A stretch of DNA of 64,000 nucleotides from an uncultured Clostridium sp. (GTDB taxonomy: Bacteria; Bacillota; Clostridia; TANB77; CAG-508). The position numbers were made by a program, and so were the translations under genes. Positions 17,319 through 26,338 of the stretch are shown one piece after another (within the stretch, counting starts at the first letter, position 1; the number at the start of each line of letters is the position of its first letter). The DNA is taken from contig CANTAQ010000002.1 of the NCBI GenBank assembly GCA_947651825.1, positions 35,816 through 99,815 on the forward strand. Reading direction: 5' to 3'. The notes beneath the pieces were generated by a model. The model saw nothing but the letters and a program-made list of their open reading frames with translations, had not been told where the DNA came from and searched no databases.

Positions 17319-18365
17319 TTATTTTTTTATATACAATGTTTGAGAATTATAAGCAAGATTTATATTTTCTTTTTGAATTAAATCTAAAATTTCATAGTTC
17401 ATTTCTTGTTTAAATTGTAAATAATTCAAGTAATCAACAATATCGGTATAGAAATCGATAACAATATCAATTCCATTATTAGAAACAGTTTTAAAATAAG
17501 TCTTTATATTATTTTGTAAAATATGATTATTATTTGTTAATAATAATTTAATTTTTTCTAACAGAGCCAAAACTTTAGGCAAATCTGTATCAAGTTCAAG
17601 AGTTAGTTCAAGTAAAAAACGTCTTTTTTGCATTTGAGTATGATTAATCAAAGTTTCTTCTGCAATTTTACTATTAGGAATAGAAATTACTTGATTTTCT
17701 GTATTTCTTATTCTGGTACTCCTAAAAGTTATGTCTTCAATTGTTCCAGACATGGAAGCAATCCCTACATAATCACCAATAACAAATGGTTTATCTATAA
17801 TAATTGAACAACCAGCAATAATATTTTTAGCTAAATCTTGTGCAGCTAAAGCTATAGCAGCACTGAAAATTCCAAGACCTGCAACTAATCCACTCAAATT
17901 ATATCCAAGTTCATTAATTATAATGAAACCAGTAATCACATAAATTAAAGCTTTAATGAATTTACTAACAAATACAAGTAAAGCATCATTACCAGTGAAA
18001 TTAATTAATTTTTTTAATGGTTCATAATTATGAGAACTGAAGAAGTTAGAAAATGCATAAGATATTAACAAAATAACTAAAATCCTATAAGACTTGTTTA
18101 TAAATAAAACCCAATGCACAGGTAATACTAAAGTATTTAGTGCAATATAAACACCTAAAATAGATATAAAACCTTTTAACGGTTTGTAAAAAGCATGACG
18201 TTTAATTCTTGTAAGTCTTTTTTCTTTAATACGAAGTATTTTTATAATAAAGGTAGCAATCATTGGACCAATAACAGTAAAAATTAATATTATTATGAGT
18301 GAAGCAATATAATCACTTGCAGTATTAGTAGTAATTATATTTACTAAATCATTAAGAAAATCCAT
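17319..18365 (-). CDS. Small-conductance mechanosensitive channel, MscS family
   Basis: Membrane channel that opens on hypo-osmotic stress. 348 residues from the ATG at 18365 (GGAGG upstream). Four N-terminal membrane helices lead to the pore helix GLGIFSAAIALAAQDLAKNIIAG, the MscS hallmark with its Gly/Ala knobs, followed by the beta domain DKPFVIGDYVGIASMSGTIEDITFRSTRIR and an alpha/beta C-terminal domain. The length exceeds minimal MscS because of extra N-terminal helices. It is divergent from the lysozyme gene. Confidence 0.9.
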   Translation of the reverse strand: MDFLNDLVNIITTNTASDYIASLIIILIFTVIGPMIATFIIKILRIKEKRLTRIKRHAFYKPLKGFISILGVYIALNTLVLPVHWVLFINKSYRILVILLISYAFSNFFSSHNYEPLKKLINFTGNDALLVFVSKFIKALIYVITGFIIINELGYNLSGLVAGLGIFSAAIALAAQDLAKNIIAGCSIIIDKPFVIGDYVGIASMSGTIEDITFRSTRIRNTENQVISIPNSKIAEETLINHTQMQKRRFLLELTLELDTDLPKVLALLEKIKLLLTNNNHILQNNIKTYFKTVSNNGIDIVIDFYTDIVDYLNYLQFKQEMNYEILDLIQKENINLAYNSQTLYIKK

Positions 18366-18477
18366 ATTAACCTCCAAAAAATATTTTTCAAAAATAGTTT
18401 ATCATATAAATTATTAAAATACAAACAAAATAGAACAAAAAACTAAGTAGAAACATAATATAAATAAGGAGGTTAGT

Positions 18478-19533
18478 ATGAGGAAAAATTTAATAACTAT
18501 ATGTACAATTATTGTTGCATTTCTAGCTATAAATTGTACAAAAGTTTTTGCCTTTCCACCATCATCTGCAACAACATATGAAGGAATAGATGTAAGTGAA
18601 TGGCAAGGGGAAATTGATTGGGCGTTAGTTAGTCAATCAGGAATAGAAATAACATACATAAGAGCAAGTGAGGGAAATGATTATGAAGATCCATATGCAA
18701 TAGAAAATTATAATGGTGCAAAAGAAAATGGAATAAAAGTAGGATTTTATCATTATTTAACAGCAACTAATGAAGTAGAAGCGTTAGATGAAGCGGAGTT
18801 TTTTGTTTCAATTATTAAAGGATTACAAGTAGATTGCAGATTGGCAATGGATTTTGAATATTTCGGTAATCTATCAAGAGAAGAAATTAATGAAATATCA
18901 AAAACTTTCTTAGAAGAAGTGGAACGATTAAGTGGTAAAGAAGTAGTAATTTATAGTGATGCATATAATGCCGCATATACATTTTCAGAAGAACTAGCAA
19001 GCCAATATCCTGTATGGGTTGCAGACTATGGAGCAAGAGAACCAGGAGATGGAAATTGGGATGTTTGGGAAGGATTTCAATATACAGATGAAGGAAGAGT
19101 ATCAGGAATATATGGAAACGTAGATAGAGATTATTTTACAGATGGAATCTTACTAAGTAATAGTCAAGAGATACCAACTAATACAACTCCAGATAGAGGA
19201 ACCAGTTTTACTGAAATAACAGTGCAATGGGGAGATACATTAAGTCAAATTGCAAGAGAATATAATACATCTTATCAATATTTAGCACAAATAAATAATA
19301 TACCAAATCCAAATCTAATATATGTTGGGCAAACTTTAAAGGTCCCAAAATTAGAAAATAATAATATACATGATAGTAGCCATATTTTATATATAGTAGA
19401 ACCAGGAAATACTTTAACACAGATATCAAATGAGTATGGAGTAAGTATAGAAGATATAGTTAGATTAAATGACATACAAAATCCAAATTTAATATATGTT
19501 GGAGAAGTTTTGAGAATAAATGTGATAAACTAG
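18478..19533 (+). CDS. Secreted GH25 lysozyme with two LysM domains
   Basis: Muramidase that cuts the MurNAc-GlcNAc bond of peptidoglycan. Residues 1-25 form a signal peptide. The GH25 domain (about 35-215) starts [13 protein letters not shown] and has the catalytic acidic residues in AMDFEYFG, plus the WVADYG and VDRDYF strings. Two LysM wall-binding domains follow ([18 protein letters not shown] and [18 protein letters not shown], each ending NPNLIYVGQ or NPNLIYVGE). GGAGG precedes the start. It may act in growth, sporulation or germination. Confidence 0.92.
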   Translation: MRKNLITICTIIVAFLAINCTKVFAFPPSSATTYEGIDVSEWQGEIDWALVSQSGIEITYIRASEGNDYEDPYAIENYNGAKENGIKVGFYHYLTATNEVEALDEAEFFVSIIKGLQVDCRLAMDFEYFGNLSREEINEISKTFLEEVERLSGKEVVIYSDAYNAAYTFSEELASQYPVWVADYGAREPGDGNWDVWEGFQYTDEGRVSGIYGNVDRDYFTDGILLSNSQEIPTNTTPDRGTSFTEITVQWGDTLSQIAREYNTSYQYLAQINNIPNPNLIYVGQTLKVPKLENNNIHDSSHILYIVEPGNTLTQISNEYGVSIEDIVRLNDIQNPNLIYVGEVLRINVIN

Positions 19534-19558
19534 AATTTATTAAATTTTGTTGAAATAT

Positions 19559-19595
19559 AAAAAAACAAAGATTATTATTTAATCTTTGTTTTTTT
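19559..19595. terminator. Bidirectional terminator
   Basis: AAAAACAAAGATTA pairs with TAATCTTTGTTTTT around TTATT, between the convergent lysozyme and sigH genes. Confidence 0.85.
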
Positions 19596-19597
19596 GA

Positions 19598-20257
19598 TTA
19601 GTTTGAATCTCTTTTTTGAGCTTCTTGTTTTATTTTGTTTGCTTTTCTTCTTATTCTAGTCATTGCAGTATCAACAGATTTTGTTTTACAATTTAGTTTC
19701 TCTGCAATTTCTTGGTAACTTTTATTTTGCCTAAAATATTTTAAAACATCTTTTTCATGTTGACTTAAGTTATCAGAAATAGATTTGTTTATGTATTCAA
19801 AATATTCTTTTCTTGTTATAGAATCAGAAGGATCTTCAACATAATTAGTATTTAATATATCAATTATTTCAGTATTATTATTTTCATTATCGTCATATAG
19901 TTGAGCATTTATAGAGAATGCAGAATTAAGTGGAATGTTTTTTTGCCTATTGGCAGTTTTAACTGCTGTAATAATTTGCCTTTCAATACACATATTAGCA
20001 AATGTTTTGAAAGAGTTTTGTTTTTGACAATCAAATGATTTAGTTGCCTTATAAAGTCCTATTAAACCTTCTTGAATAATGTCGCTTTTTTCAGCACCAA
20101 TAATGAAAAACTTATTAGCTTTAATGTTAACTAAATCATAATATTTATTTATAATGTAATCTAATGCATTGTTATCTCCACTTTGTATTTTAGAAATAAC
20201 ATCTTCATCAGATAAATCCTTATAATTGAGAATAGGATTAATTATTGTGTCAGTCAT
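19598..20257 (-). CDS. sigH: RNA polymerase sigma factor SigH (Spo0H-like)
   Basis: Early-sporulation/stationary-phase sigma factor, 219 residues. Region 2 is visible in GDNNALDYIINKYYDLVNIKA and SDIIQEGLIGLYKATKSFD, followed by SFKTFANMCIERQIITAVKTA; region 4 in SQHEKDVLKYFRQNKSYQEIAEKLNCKTKSVDTAMTR, where KSVDxAxxRxxRK is typical of SigH. It lacks the pro-sequence of SigE/SigK. AGGAGG precedes the start. The name rests on motifs; another alternative sigma factor of the same group is less likely. Confidence 0.85.
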   Translation of the reverse strand: MTDTIINPILNYKDLSDEDVISKIQSGDNNALDYIINKYYDLVNIKANKFFIIGAEKSDIIQEGLIGLYKATKSFDCQKQNSFKTFANMCIERQIITAVKTANRQKNIPLNSAFSINAQLYDDNENNNTEIIDILNTNYVEDPSDSITRKEYFEYINKSISDNLSQHEKDVLKYFRQNKSYQEIAEKLNCKTKSVDTAMTRIRRKANKIKQEAQKRDSN

Positions 20258-20411
20258 TTTAAAATGATCCTCCTATTAAAATTTTGCCTTAAGTAGAATT
20301 AACAATATAGATATCGTAATCCTTTATTTTATTGCATTTTAACATATTTTTTTGAGATAAACAAGAGATTTTCGCAAAAATCCTATTTTTATTTTGAAAA
20401 GAGCAAATGAC

Positions 20412-20440
20412 TTGAAAAAATGAACACAATATGCTAAAAT
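20412..20440 (+). promoter_or_regulatory. Promoter without an obvious gene
   Basis: TTGAAA, 17 nt, TAAAAT with TGC before the -10 (extended -10). Transcription would start near 20447 and meet a terminator hairpin at 20462-20490, giving an RNA of about 45 nt with no gene. The rest of 20258-20493 shows nothing else. Confidence 0.45.
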
Positions 20441-20461
20441 ATATAAAGTTTTGAAGGATAA

Positions 20462-20490
20462 AAATAAAGCCTAGAAACTCTAGACTTTTT
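20462..20490. terminator. Bidirectional hairpin terminator beside tRNA-fMet
   Basis: AGCCTAGA-AAC-TCTAGACT with one wobble, flanked by T-rich sequence on both strands. It ends the tRNA-fMet transcript. Confidence 0.65.
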
Positions 20491-20493
20491 ATT

Positions 20494-20569
20494 TGGTTGC
20501 GGGGGTAAGACTCGAACTTACGACCTCCGGGTTATGAGCCCGACGAGCTGCCAACTGCTCTACCCCGCG
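20494..20569 (-). tRNA. tRNA-fMet (CAU), initiator
   Basis: A 76-nt cloverleaf with encoded CCA. The anticodon loop CTCATAA sits on three G-C pairs (GGG and CCC), and position 1 is C opposite A72. Both are marks of the initiator rather than elongator tRNA-Met. Confidence 0.95.
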
Positions 20570-20585
20570 ATGTAATACAAAAGCT

Positions 20586-20614
20586 ATTATAATACTTTTT
20601 ATGTGAAATGTCAA
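20586..20614 (-). promoter_or_regulatory. Consensus promoter of tRNA-fMet
   Basis: Minus strand TTGACA, 17 nt, TATAAT, a perfect consensus, ending 16 nt before the tRNA. Confidence 0.9.
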
Positions 20615-20664
20615 TACTTTTAATATATTATATGCAAAAAATAATAAAAATATGTTAAAATTAT

Positions 20665-20741
20665 GCATTTATAGCTCAGGTGGATAGAGCGCTCCCCTCC
20701 TAAGGGAGAGGCCGCTGGTTCGAATCCAGCTAAGTGCACCA
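20665..20741 (+). tRNA. tRNA-Arg (CCU)
   Basis: A 77-nt cloverleaf with encoded CCA. Acceptor GCATTTA pairs with TAAGTGC; the anticodon stem CTCCC/GGGAG holds a loop CTCCTAA, so the anticodon is CCT, reading AGG. It is the only Arg tRNA in the window and cannot read CGG. Confidence 0.95.
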
Positions 20742-20765
20742 GATGTGCAACTTTAACAAGTTGTA

Positions 20766-20866
20766 GTGAATGACGAATAGTGAATGGTTAATAATGAATA
20801 GTAATTTAATGTAATCTGAAAAGCACATTTGTACTACTCACTATTAACTATTCATTTTTCAATATT
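20766..20866. repeat. Degenerate GAATAGT-type repeat with inverted halves
   Basis: Repeats of the form GAATAGTGAATGGTTAATAA on the left and their rough complement ACTCACTATTAACTATTC on the right form an imperfect inverted repeat of about 100 bp between tRNA-Arg and tadA. Such short A/T repeats are common in intergenic DNA of AT-rich Clostridia; no function is implied. Confidence 0.5.
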
Positions 20867-20962
20867 TGTTAATTAATACAACTATTTAGTATTTTCCATA
20901 ATAAGAACATAAAGGAAATTTAAAATAGTAGATTAAAAAAGAATGAATACAGAAAAACTAAT

Positions 20963-20991
20963 TTGTCAAACTCTAAAATATATGTTAAAAT
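20963..20991 (+). promoter_or_regulatory. tadA promoter
   Basis: TTGTCA, 17 nt, TAAAAT. It places the start of transcription near 20998 and so excludes upstream in-frame starts of tadA. Confidence 0.65.
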
Positions 20992-21025
20992 AATATACAT
21001 GCAATTTATAAAAGAAAGGCATTTT

Positions 21026-21484
21026 ATGGAAGAAAAATGGATGAAAGAAGCTTTGAAAGAAGCGGAAAAAGCATATAAAAAAGAAGAAATTCCAGTAGGA
21101 GCAATAATTGTAAAAGAAGGGAAAATAATAGCAAGAGGACATAATTTAAAAGAACTAAAACAAACAGCTACAGCACATGCAGAGATTCTTGCAATACAAA
21201 AAGCAAATAAAAAAATTCAAAACTGGAGATTACTAGATTGTGATATATATGTTACATTAGAACCATGTATGATGTGTATGGGAGCAATAATATCATCAAG
21301 GATTAAGAATATATATATAGGGACTTTAGATCCTAAAAAGGAAAAAGAAGAGGCTAAAAAGGTCTTAGCAGATTATGAGAAAAAGTATGGAATAAATGTG
21401 AAAATAGGAATATTACAAGAAAAATGTGAATATATATTGAAGGACTTTTTTAAAAACTTAAGAAAAAATGGAGGAGAAAAATAG
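21026..21484 (+). CDS. tadA: tRNA-specific adenosine deaminase TadA
   Basis: Zinc enzyme that deaminates A34 to inosine in tRNA-Arg(ACG), letting it read CGU, CGC and CGA but not CGG. The start at 21026 is used because the promoter lies just upstream; this gives 152 residues. The deaminase motifs are HAE at 51-53 (catalytic Glu with the zinc His) and PCMMC at 80-84 (zinc cysteines). The next gene begins directly after its stop. Confidence 0.92.
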   Translation: MEEKWMKEALKEAEKAYKKEEIPVGAIIVKEGKIIARGHNLKELKQTATAHAEILAIQKANKKIQNWRLLDCDIYVTLEPCMMCMGAIISSRIKNIYIGTLDPKKEKEEAKKVLADYEKKYGINVKIGILQEKCEYILKDFFKNLRKNGGEK

Positions 21485-22228
21485 ATGATAAAGATGGAAG
21501 AGAAGAAATTTTCAGCAAGTGCGTATGCAGCGTTTTTAGTTGTAGTTTTAATACTAATAGTAGTAATTTTTTCTATGTATAAGTATAGTGTAGAAGGTGA
21601 AAGCAGACCTCCATTTATAATATCAAAAATAATTGTTACAAGTGGTGCAAAAACAGTTGATATAACTAAAAAGGAAGGTGAATATGCAGCAACAATTCTA
21701 CAAAATAATGATATAAAAATAGCAGTTGAAAAGAATCCAGAATATAAAAACGAAGCAAAGATAAAAAAGTTAATAATAAATAATATACAAATATCAGAGA
21801 CTACAAATAATCAAATAGCAGCATATAGACCATCTAAAGGTACAAATTTATATGACTATCAAGAACAATATGCATTAACTGGCGATATGGAATATCTTGG
21901 AAGTAACATGACAGATTTAAAAGGGGATAATTTGAAAGTATCTAATCAAGGAGGAATAATAGAACTGTCAGTAGCACAATATAATTTGGGAGAGATTACA
22001 TATAAAGAGAATGAACAAATTCCAGTTGATGGGACTTTATTAAAAAGTTTAAATATAGATAATAAAAATGTTTTTTTCAAATTAACATTTGATATGATAG
22101 TAGAATTAGAAGGAAATTTAAAATTTAAAACAACAATAACAATGGATTTACCTAAAGGTGATATCATAGAAAATGGAATTGAAATATATGAACATACAGA
22201 TTTTAAGTCTGTATTTAAGAGAATTTAA
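21485..22228 (+). CDS. Single-pass membrane protein of unknown function
   Basis: A 247-residue protein that I do not recognise. A short basic N-terminus is followed by one membrane helix (FLVVVLILIVVIFSMY, about 17-32) and a mostly beta-type extracytoplasmic domain rich in Ile, Lys and Asn, without cysteines or catalytic motifs that I can identify. It is adjacent to tadA (1 nt), with GGAGGAG upstream, so it is co-transcribed with it. It ends 50 nt before the SRP RNA. It may be a lipid- or wall-associated anchor protein, but this is guesswork. Confidence 0.7.
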   Translation: MIKMEEKKFSASAYAAFLVVVLILIVVIFSMYKYSVEGESRPPFIISKIIVTSGAKTVDITKKEGEYAATILQNNDIKIAVEKNPEYKNEAKIKKLIINNIQISETTNNQIAAYRPSKGTNLYDYQEQYALTGDMEYLGSNMTDLKGDNLKVSNQGGIIELSVAQYNLGEITYKENEQIPVDGTLLKSLNIDNKNVFFKLTFDMIVELEGNLKFKTTITMDLPKGDIIENGIEIYEHTDFKSVFKRI

Positions 22229-22278
22229 TTAAAATACTTGATAAAATTAGAATATCAGTATATAATAATACGCAAGAG

Positions 22279-22391
22279 TTAACCTCTTTATGGAGAGTAA
22301 TTCAATAAAGAGCTATGAATCTCGTCAGGTCTGGAAGGAAGCAGCGATAAATAGTAATATTTATGTGAATTACTTTCCATAAAGAGGTTAA
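22279..22391 (+). ncRNA. ffs: Signal recognition particle RNA, small (4.5S-like) form
   Basis: A 113-nt RNA with a closing stem TTAACCTCTTTATGGA / TCCATAAAGAGGTTAA and the universal SRP domain GTCAGGTCTGGAAGGAAG with GCAGCG, a GGAA tetraloop that binds the Ffh M domain. There is no Alu domain, unlike Bacillus scRNA. It lies just before dnaX, as scr does in Bacillus. Confidence 0.95.
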
Positions 22392-22419
22392 TGTTATGTC
22401 TTGAAAGGATGAATGCTAA

Positions 22420-23988
22420 ATGGGCTACACAGCATTATATAGAAAATTTAGACCGATTTCGTTTAATGAAATGGTTGGACAAGAACATATTACAAAAACA
22501 CTAAAAAATCAAATACTAGTAGACAGAATTGGTCATGCATATTTATTTAGTGGAGGAAGAGGAACTGGTAAAACAACATCTGCAAAAATAATGGCAAGAG
22601 CTATAAATTGTTTGAATCCACATGAGGATGGAGAACCATGCAATGAATGCGAAATATGTAGAGCAATATTAGATGGATCTTTAACAGATGTAGTTGAAAT
22701 GGATGCTGCATCTAATAATAGTGTTGAAGATGTAAGAGCAATACGAGATGAAGTTAATTTTTTACCAACAGTTGCAAAATATAGAGTATATATAATTGAC
22801 GAGGTTCATATGTTATCAACAGGAGCATTTAATGCGCTATTAAAAACATTAGAAGAGCCACCAGAACATGTTAAATTTATTTTAGCAACTACAGAACCGC
22901 AAAAGCTACCTGCAACAATACTTTCACGTTGTCAAAGATTTGATTTTAAAAGAATTTCAGTAGATGATATAATGAAGCGATTAAAAATAATATGTGATGA
23001 GAATAAAATAAAAATTACAGAGGAAGCCTTAAAGATGATAGCTATTTTAGCAGAGGGAGCTTTAAGAGATGGAATAAGCATTCTAGAAAGATGTAGCCAA
23101 GACACAGAAGAGGAAATAACAGAAGATATAATTAGAGAATTGGTGGGATTACCACAATTAACATATATAAGGCAATTGGTAAGTTGCATTATAGATAAAA
23201 GTCCAGAAAATGCAATAGCAACTATGGATACAATAATAAATCAAGGTAAGGACTTAGATAATTTTCTTTGGGAAATAATAAAATACATAAAAGATATATT
23301 AGTTTATAAAGTAACATCTCATTTAGAATTATATTCTAATGACGAGCTTGAATTTATGAGAGAACTTTTAGATAAAATATCTAAAGAAGAACTATTAGGA
23401 ATTATATATGAATTATCTGAACTTAGTAATACTATGAAAATGTCAACACAGAAAAATATAATTTTTCAAACAGGAATATTAAAGCTATGTATGGAAATTC
23501 AAGAAATAAAAGAGCCAGTAAAAAATGCAAAAGTAGCAAGGAAAGTTGAACTACCAGAAGTTAAAGAAATTAAGAGTACTGCAAAACCTATAGTTACTAT
23601 GGAGAATACAGAGCTTAACCAGGATACTAAATTAGAAACAGATACCATGAATTATAAATATGTACCATATTGGAAAAATGTTTTAGAAAAAATAAAACAA
23701 GCAGGAAAGATGACAATATATGCAAATTTACTAGGCACAAAAGGTGTTTTAGTAAATGACATGGTTGTCGGAATAGAATTTCCTAAAAAGGTTACTGATT
23801 TTGCAAAAAAAGTTATAGAAGAAAATGAAAATAAACATTTAATTGAAAATATAGTTTCTATGGAACAAGGTGCACAAATGCAAATTAGAATTTTAGATAA
23901 AGATGATAAAAAGCAAGAGAGTAAGAAATCAAGTATAGAAAATATAGCAAGTGAGTTAGATATTCCAATAAATATAATAGATGAATAA
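22420..23988 (+). CDS. dnaX: DNA polymerase III subunit gamma/tau
   Basis: Clamp-loader ATPase, 522 residues. YRKFRPISFNEMVGQEHI opens the AAA+ domain, Walker A is GGRGTGKTTSA (about 46-56), the zinc module is CLNPHEDGEPCNECEIC, and Walker B/DEAx is IIDEVHML. The C-terminal 150 residues are the tau-type part. No shift heptamer is obvious, so a single product is likely. The group dnaX-ybaB-recR with SRP RNA in front is the standard Firmicutes arrangement. Confidence 0.96.
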   Translation: MGYTALYRKFRPISFNEMVGQEHITKTLKNQILVDRIGHAYLFSGGRGTGKTTSAKIMARAINCLNPHEDGEPCNECEICRAILDGSLTDVVEMDAASNNSVEDVRAIRDEVNFLPTVAKYRVYIIDEVHMLSTGAFNALLKTLEEPPEHVKFILATTEPQKLPATILSRCQRFDFKRISVDDIMKRLKIICDENKIKITEEALKMIAILAEGALRDGISILERCSQDTEEEITEDIIRELVGLPQLTYIRQLVSCIIDKSPENAIATMDTIINQGKDLDNFLWEIIKYIKDILVYKVTSHLELYSNDELEFMRELLDKISKEELLGIIYELSELSNTMKMSTQKNIIFQTGILKLCMEIQEIKEPVKNAKVARKVELPEVKEIKSTAKPIVTMENTELNQDTKLETDTMNYKYVPYWKNVLEKIKQAGKMTIYANLLGTKGVLVNDMVVGIEFPKKVTDFAKKVIEENENKHLIENIVSMEQGAQMQIRILDKDDKKQESKKSSIENIASELDIPINIIDE

Positions 23989-24001
23989 AGGAGGATGTAC
24001 A

Positions 24002-24346
24002 ATGTCAAAAAGAGGTGGATTCCCAGGAATGGGTGGAGGATTTGGTGGAATGAACATCAATCAATTAATGAAAGAAGCTAAAAAAATGCAGGCAGATATG
24101 GAAAAAACACAAGAAGAACTACAAGTTCAAGAATTTGAATCAACTGCAGGAGGAGGAGCAATAACTGTAAAAGTTACAGGAGGAAAAGTTATAAAGGAAA
24201 TAAAAATAAGCAAAGATGTAGTTGATCCAGATGATGTAGATATGTTACAAGATTTAATATTAACTTGTGTAAATGATGCAATGAGAAAAGTAGACTCAGC
24301 ACAATCAGCACAATTTGGAAAATATAATATACCAGGCTTAATGTAG
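24002..24346 (+). CDS. ybaB: YbaB/EbfC-family nucleoid-associated protein
   Basis: A 114-residue dimeric DNA-binding protein encoded between dnaX and recR. A Gly/Phe-rich N-terminus (GGFPGMGGGFGGM) is followed by the helix LMKEAKKMQADMEKTQEEL and the strands TVKVTGGKVIKEIKIS. The start at 24002 is chosen for the GGAGG 7-8 nt upstream; an upstream ATG at 23981 lies inside dnaX. It overlaps no neighbour and precedes recR by 9 nt. Confidence 0.92.
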   Translation: MSKRGGFPGMGGGFGGMNINQLMKEAKKMQADMEKTQEELQVQEFESTAGGGAITVKVTGGKVIKEIKISKDVVDPDDVDMLQDLILTCVNDAMRKVDSAQSAQFGKYNIPGLM

Positions 24347-24355
24347 GAGGAAAAC

Positions 24356-24955
24356 GTGTCATACTATTCACCATCAATAGAAAGATTAATAGAAAACTTT
24401 GAAAGATTACCAAGTATAGGACATAAAACAGCAACACGATTAGCATTTTATATGTTGAATCAGAATGAAGAAGGAATAAATGAATTTATAAATTCAATAG
24501 TAGAAGCAAAGAAAAATTTAAGATACTGTTCACAATGTTTTAATATAACTGATACAGATCCTTGTCCAATATGTAGTAGCCAAAAACGTGATAAGCAAAC
24601 AATATGTGTTGTGGAAGACGTGAAAGATATTGCAGCGATGGAGAAGACACATGAATTTAAAGGCGTTTATCATGTTTTACATGGTTCAATATCTCCTATG
24701 AATGGAATTGGACCAGAAGATATAAAAATAAAAGAACTTTTAGAAAGATTAGAAGACATAGATATAAAGGAAATAATTATAGCAACAAACCCAAGAGTAG
24801 AAGGAGAAGCCACAGCTATATATATTTCTAAATTAATAAAGCCATTAGGAATAAAAGTAACCAGAATAGCACATGGAATACCTGTAGGAGGAGACTTAGA
24901 ATATACAGATGAAGTAACTCTTAGTAAAGCTTTAGAAGGAAGAAGAGAACTTTAA
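24356..24955 (+). CDS. recR: Recombination mediator RecR
   Basis: DNA-repair protein that acts with RecF/RecO at gaps, 199 residues from a GTG start (GGAGG upstream). Domains in order: helix-hairpin-helix ([17 protein letters not shown]), C4 zinc finger [16 protein letters not shown], Toprim domain starting [14 protein letters not shown] and the Walker-B-like C-terminal part. It ends at a terminator that closes the dnaX group. Confidence 0.96.
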   Translation: MSYYSPSIERLIENFERLPSIGHKTATRLAFYMLNQNEEGINEFINSIVEAKKNLRYCSQCFNITDTDPCPICSSQKRDKQTICVVEDVKDIAAMEKTHEFKGVYHVLHGSISPMNGIGPEDIKIKELLERLEDIDIKEIIIATNPRVEGEATAIYISKLIKPLGIKVTRIAHGIPVGGDLEYTDEVTLSKALEGRREL

Positions 24956-24957
24956 AT

Positions 24958-24988
24958 AAAAAATCACCTATTATTGGGTGATTTTTTG
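24958..24988. terminator. Bidirectional terminator after recR
   Basis: AAAATCACC-TATTATT-GGGTGATTTTTT, shared with the convergent glycosyltransferase gene. Confidence 0.85.
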
Positions 24989-26125
24989 TTTTTCATTAAT
25001 TTCATTAAGAAGTATTTCACAAATATCTTTTGTAGCACTTTTCTTGGCAATAGATTTTGCTTTTTTAGTCATTTCCTCTAATTTTGAATCAGAACTTAAA
25101 ATATCATCTAAAACAGTTTCTATATGCTCACCTTTTTTTAACCAAATACCAGCGCCATTTTTTTCAACAAAGGTAGCATTTTCTTCTTCTTGACCAGGGA
25201 TAGGATTTATGATAATCATAGGTAAGCCAGATATTAGACTTTCAGTTGTTGTAAGGCCACCAGGCTTTGTAATTACTAAATCTGATAGGAACATAAGCTT
25301 TGGAACTTGATCTGTAAAAGATAAAATCTTAATGTAATCGTCGGATTTTGTGTCATGTACAATTCTATCAAAGAATTTTTTTAATTTTGGATTTTTTCCA
25401 GAAATTGCAATCACTTGTAAGTCAGGGAAATTATCAATAATTGTTTTTAACAGTATAGCAAGTTTCTTTTTACCAAAACCAAAAGCACCACCAGCAAAAA
25501 ATAAAGCTGTAGTTTTGTCATCTCTAAGTCCATATTCCTTTAAAATATTCAGTCTATCGTGAGTTTGTAAAAATCTATTTGAAAAAGGTATACCAGTTAC
25601 ATAAATTTTATTTGAAGATATGCCTTTTTTTATTAAAGATGTTTTCATTTCTTCATGAGCAACAAAATAATAATCCACAAACTCATGCAAAATAATCCAT
25701 TGGTTATGTTCTACATAATCTGTCATAATTGTAGAAAGCATACAATTTATTTTTTTCTTTTGTTTTAAAATTGCACACATTTGACTACTAAAAGGATGTG
25801 TAGAAATAATAATGTCGGGATTAAATTCTTCAATTGAAGTATATAGTTTATTTGCCATTAATCTATTAAAGAAATTACTAAATGATGACATCCATCCATC
25901 TTCAGATGAGTTATATACTCTTCTCCAAAGCCAATGAGCATATTTAGATAAATCAGAATATGCTTTTGTTGTTATTTTGTTTATTATTTTATTTGTGTAT
26001 TCAACGCAATCTATCATTGAAACTACACAATCAGAATTATTTGTTTCAAAATATTCTTTAATATTTCTAGCAGCGGAAATATGACCTCCGCCATAAGAAC
26101 CATAGAAAATTAAAATTTTTTTCAT
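24971..26125 (-). CDS. MGDG-synthase-like diacylglycerol glycosyltransferase (UgtP type)
   Basis: Membrane-associated GT28-type enzyme that probably adds hexose to diacylglycerol, making the glycolipid anchor for lipoteichoic acid. The N-terminal MGDG synthase domain begins KKILIFYGSYGGGHISAARN and includes STHPFSSQM and MTDYVEH. The C-terminal nucleotide-sugar domain has LFFAGGAFGFG, KPGGLTTTES and NPIPGQEEENA. 384 residues from the start at 26125, the family-like position; an ATG at 26134 is also in frame. The ribosome site is weak. Processive or single addition cannot be decided. Confidence 0.85.
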   Translation of the reverse strand: MKKILIFYGSYGGGHISAARNIKEYFETNNSDCVVSMIDCVEYTNKIINKITTKAYSDLSKYAHWLWRRVYNSSEDGWMSSFSNFFNRLMANKLYTSIEEFNPDIIISTHPFSSQMCAILKQKKKINCMLSTIMTDYVEHNQWIILHEFVDYYFVAHEEMKTSLIKKGISSNKIYVTGIPFSNRFLQTHDRLNILKEYGLRDDKTTALFFAGGAFGFGKKKLAILLKTIIDNFPDLQVIAISGKNPKLKKFFDRIVHDTKSDDYIKILSFTDQVPKLMFLSDLVITKPGGLTTTESLISGLPMIIINPIPGQEEENATFVEKNGAGIWLKKGEHIETVLDDILSSDSKLEEMTKKAKSIAKKSATKDICEILLNEINEKQKITQ

Positions 26126-26338
26126 AAATATCACGCTCTATCTAAAATTATAACATAAATTTAGCAAAAATAGTATAGTTTGCTTAAATATTGGCAAAAA
26201 TAACAATGCTTATAATTAGAGTAGTCCGTTCCATCTTACTAGAAGTTCAATTTTAAGAGGGAACTCTCAAGTGAAGATATTGTGTACTAAATAATATATT
26301 TTGTAATTTTGAATAGGTCATAAAGAATAGGAGGTTTT

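Noticed and set aside
22420..23988. Programmed -1 frameshift in dnaX (gamma/tau)
   Set aside because: I found no A AAA AAG type slippery heptamer with a downstream stem at the expected place.
26135..26338. Possible riboswitch before sleB
   Set aside because: Short pairing segments exist but no conserved core or terminator/anti-terminator choice that I can recognise.
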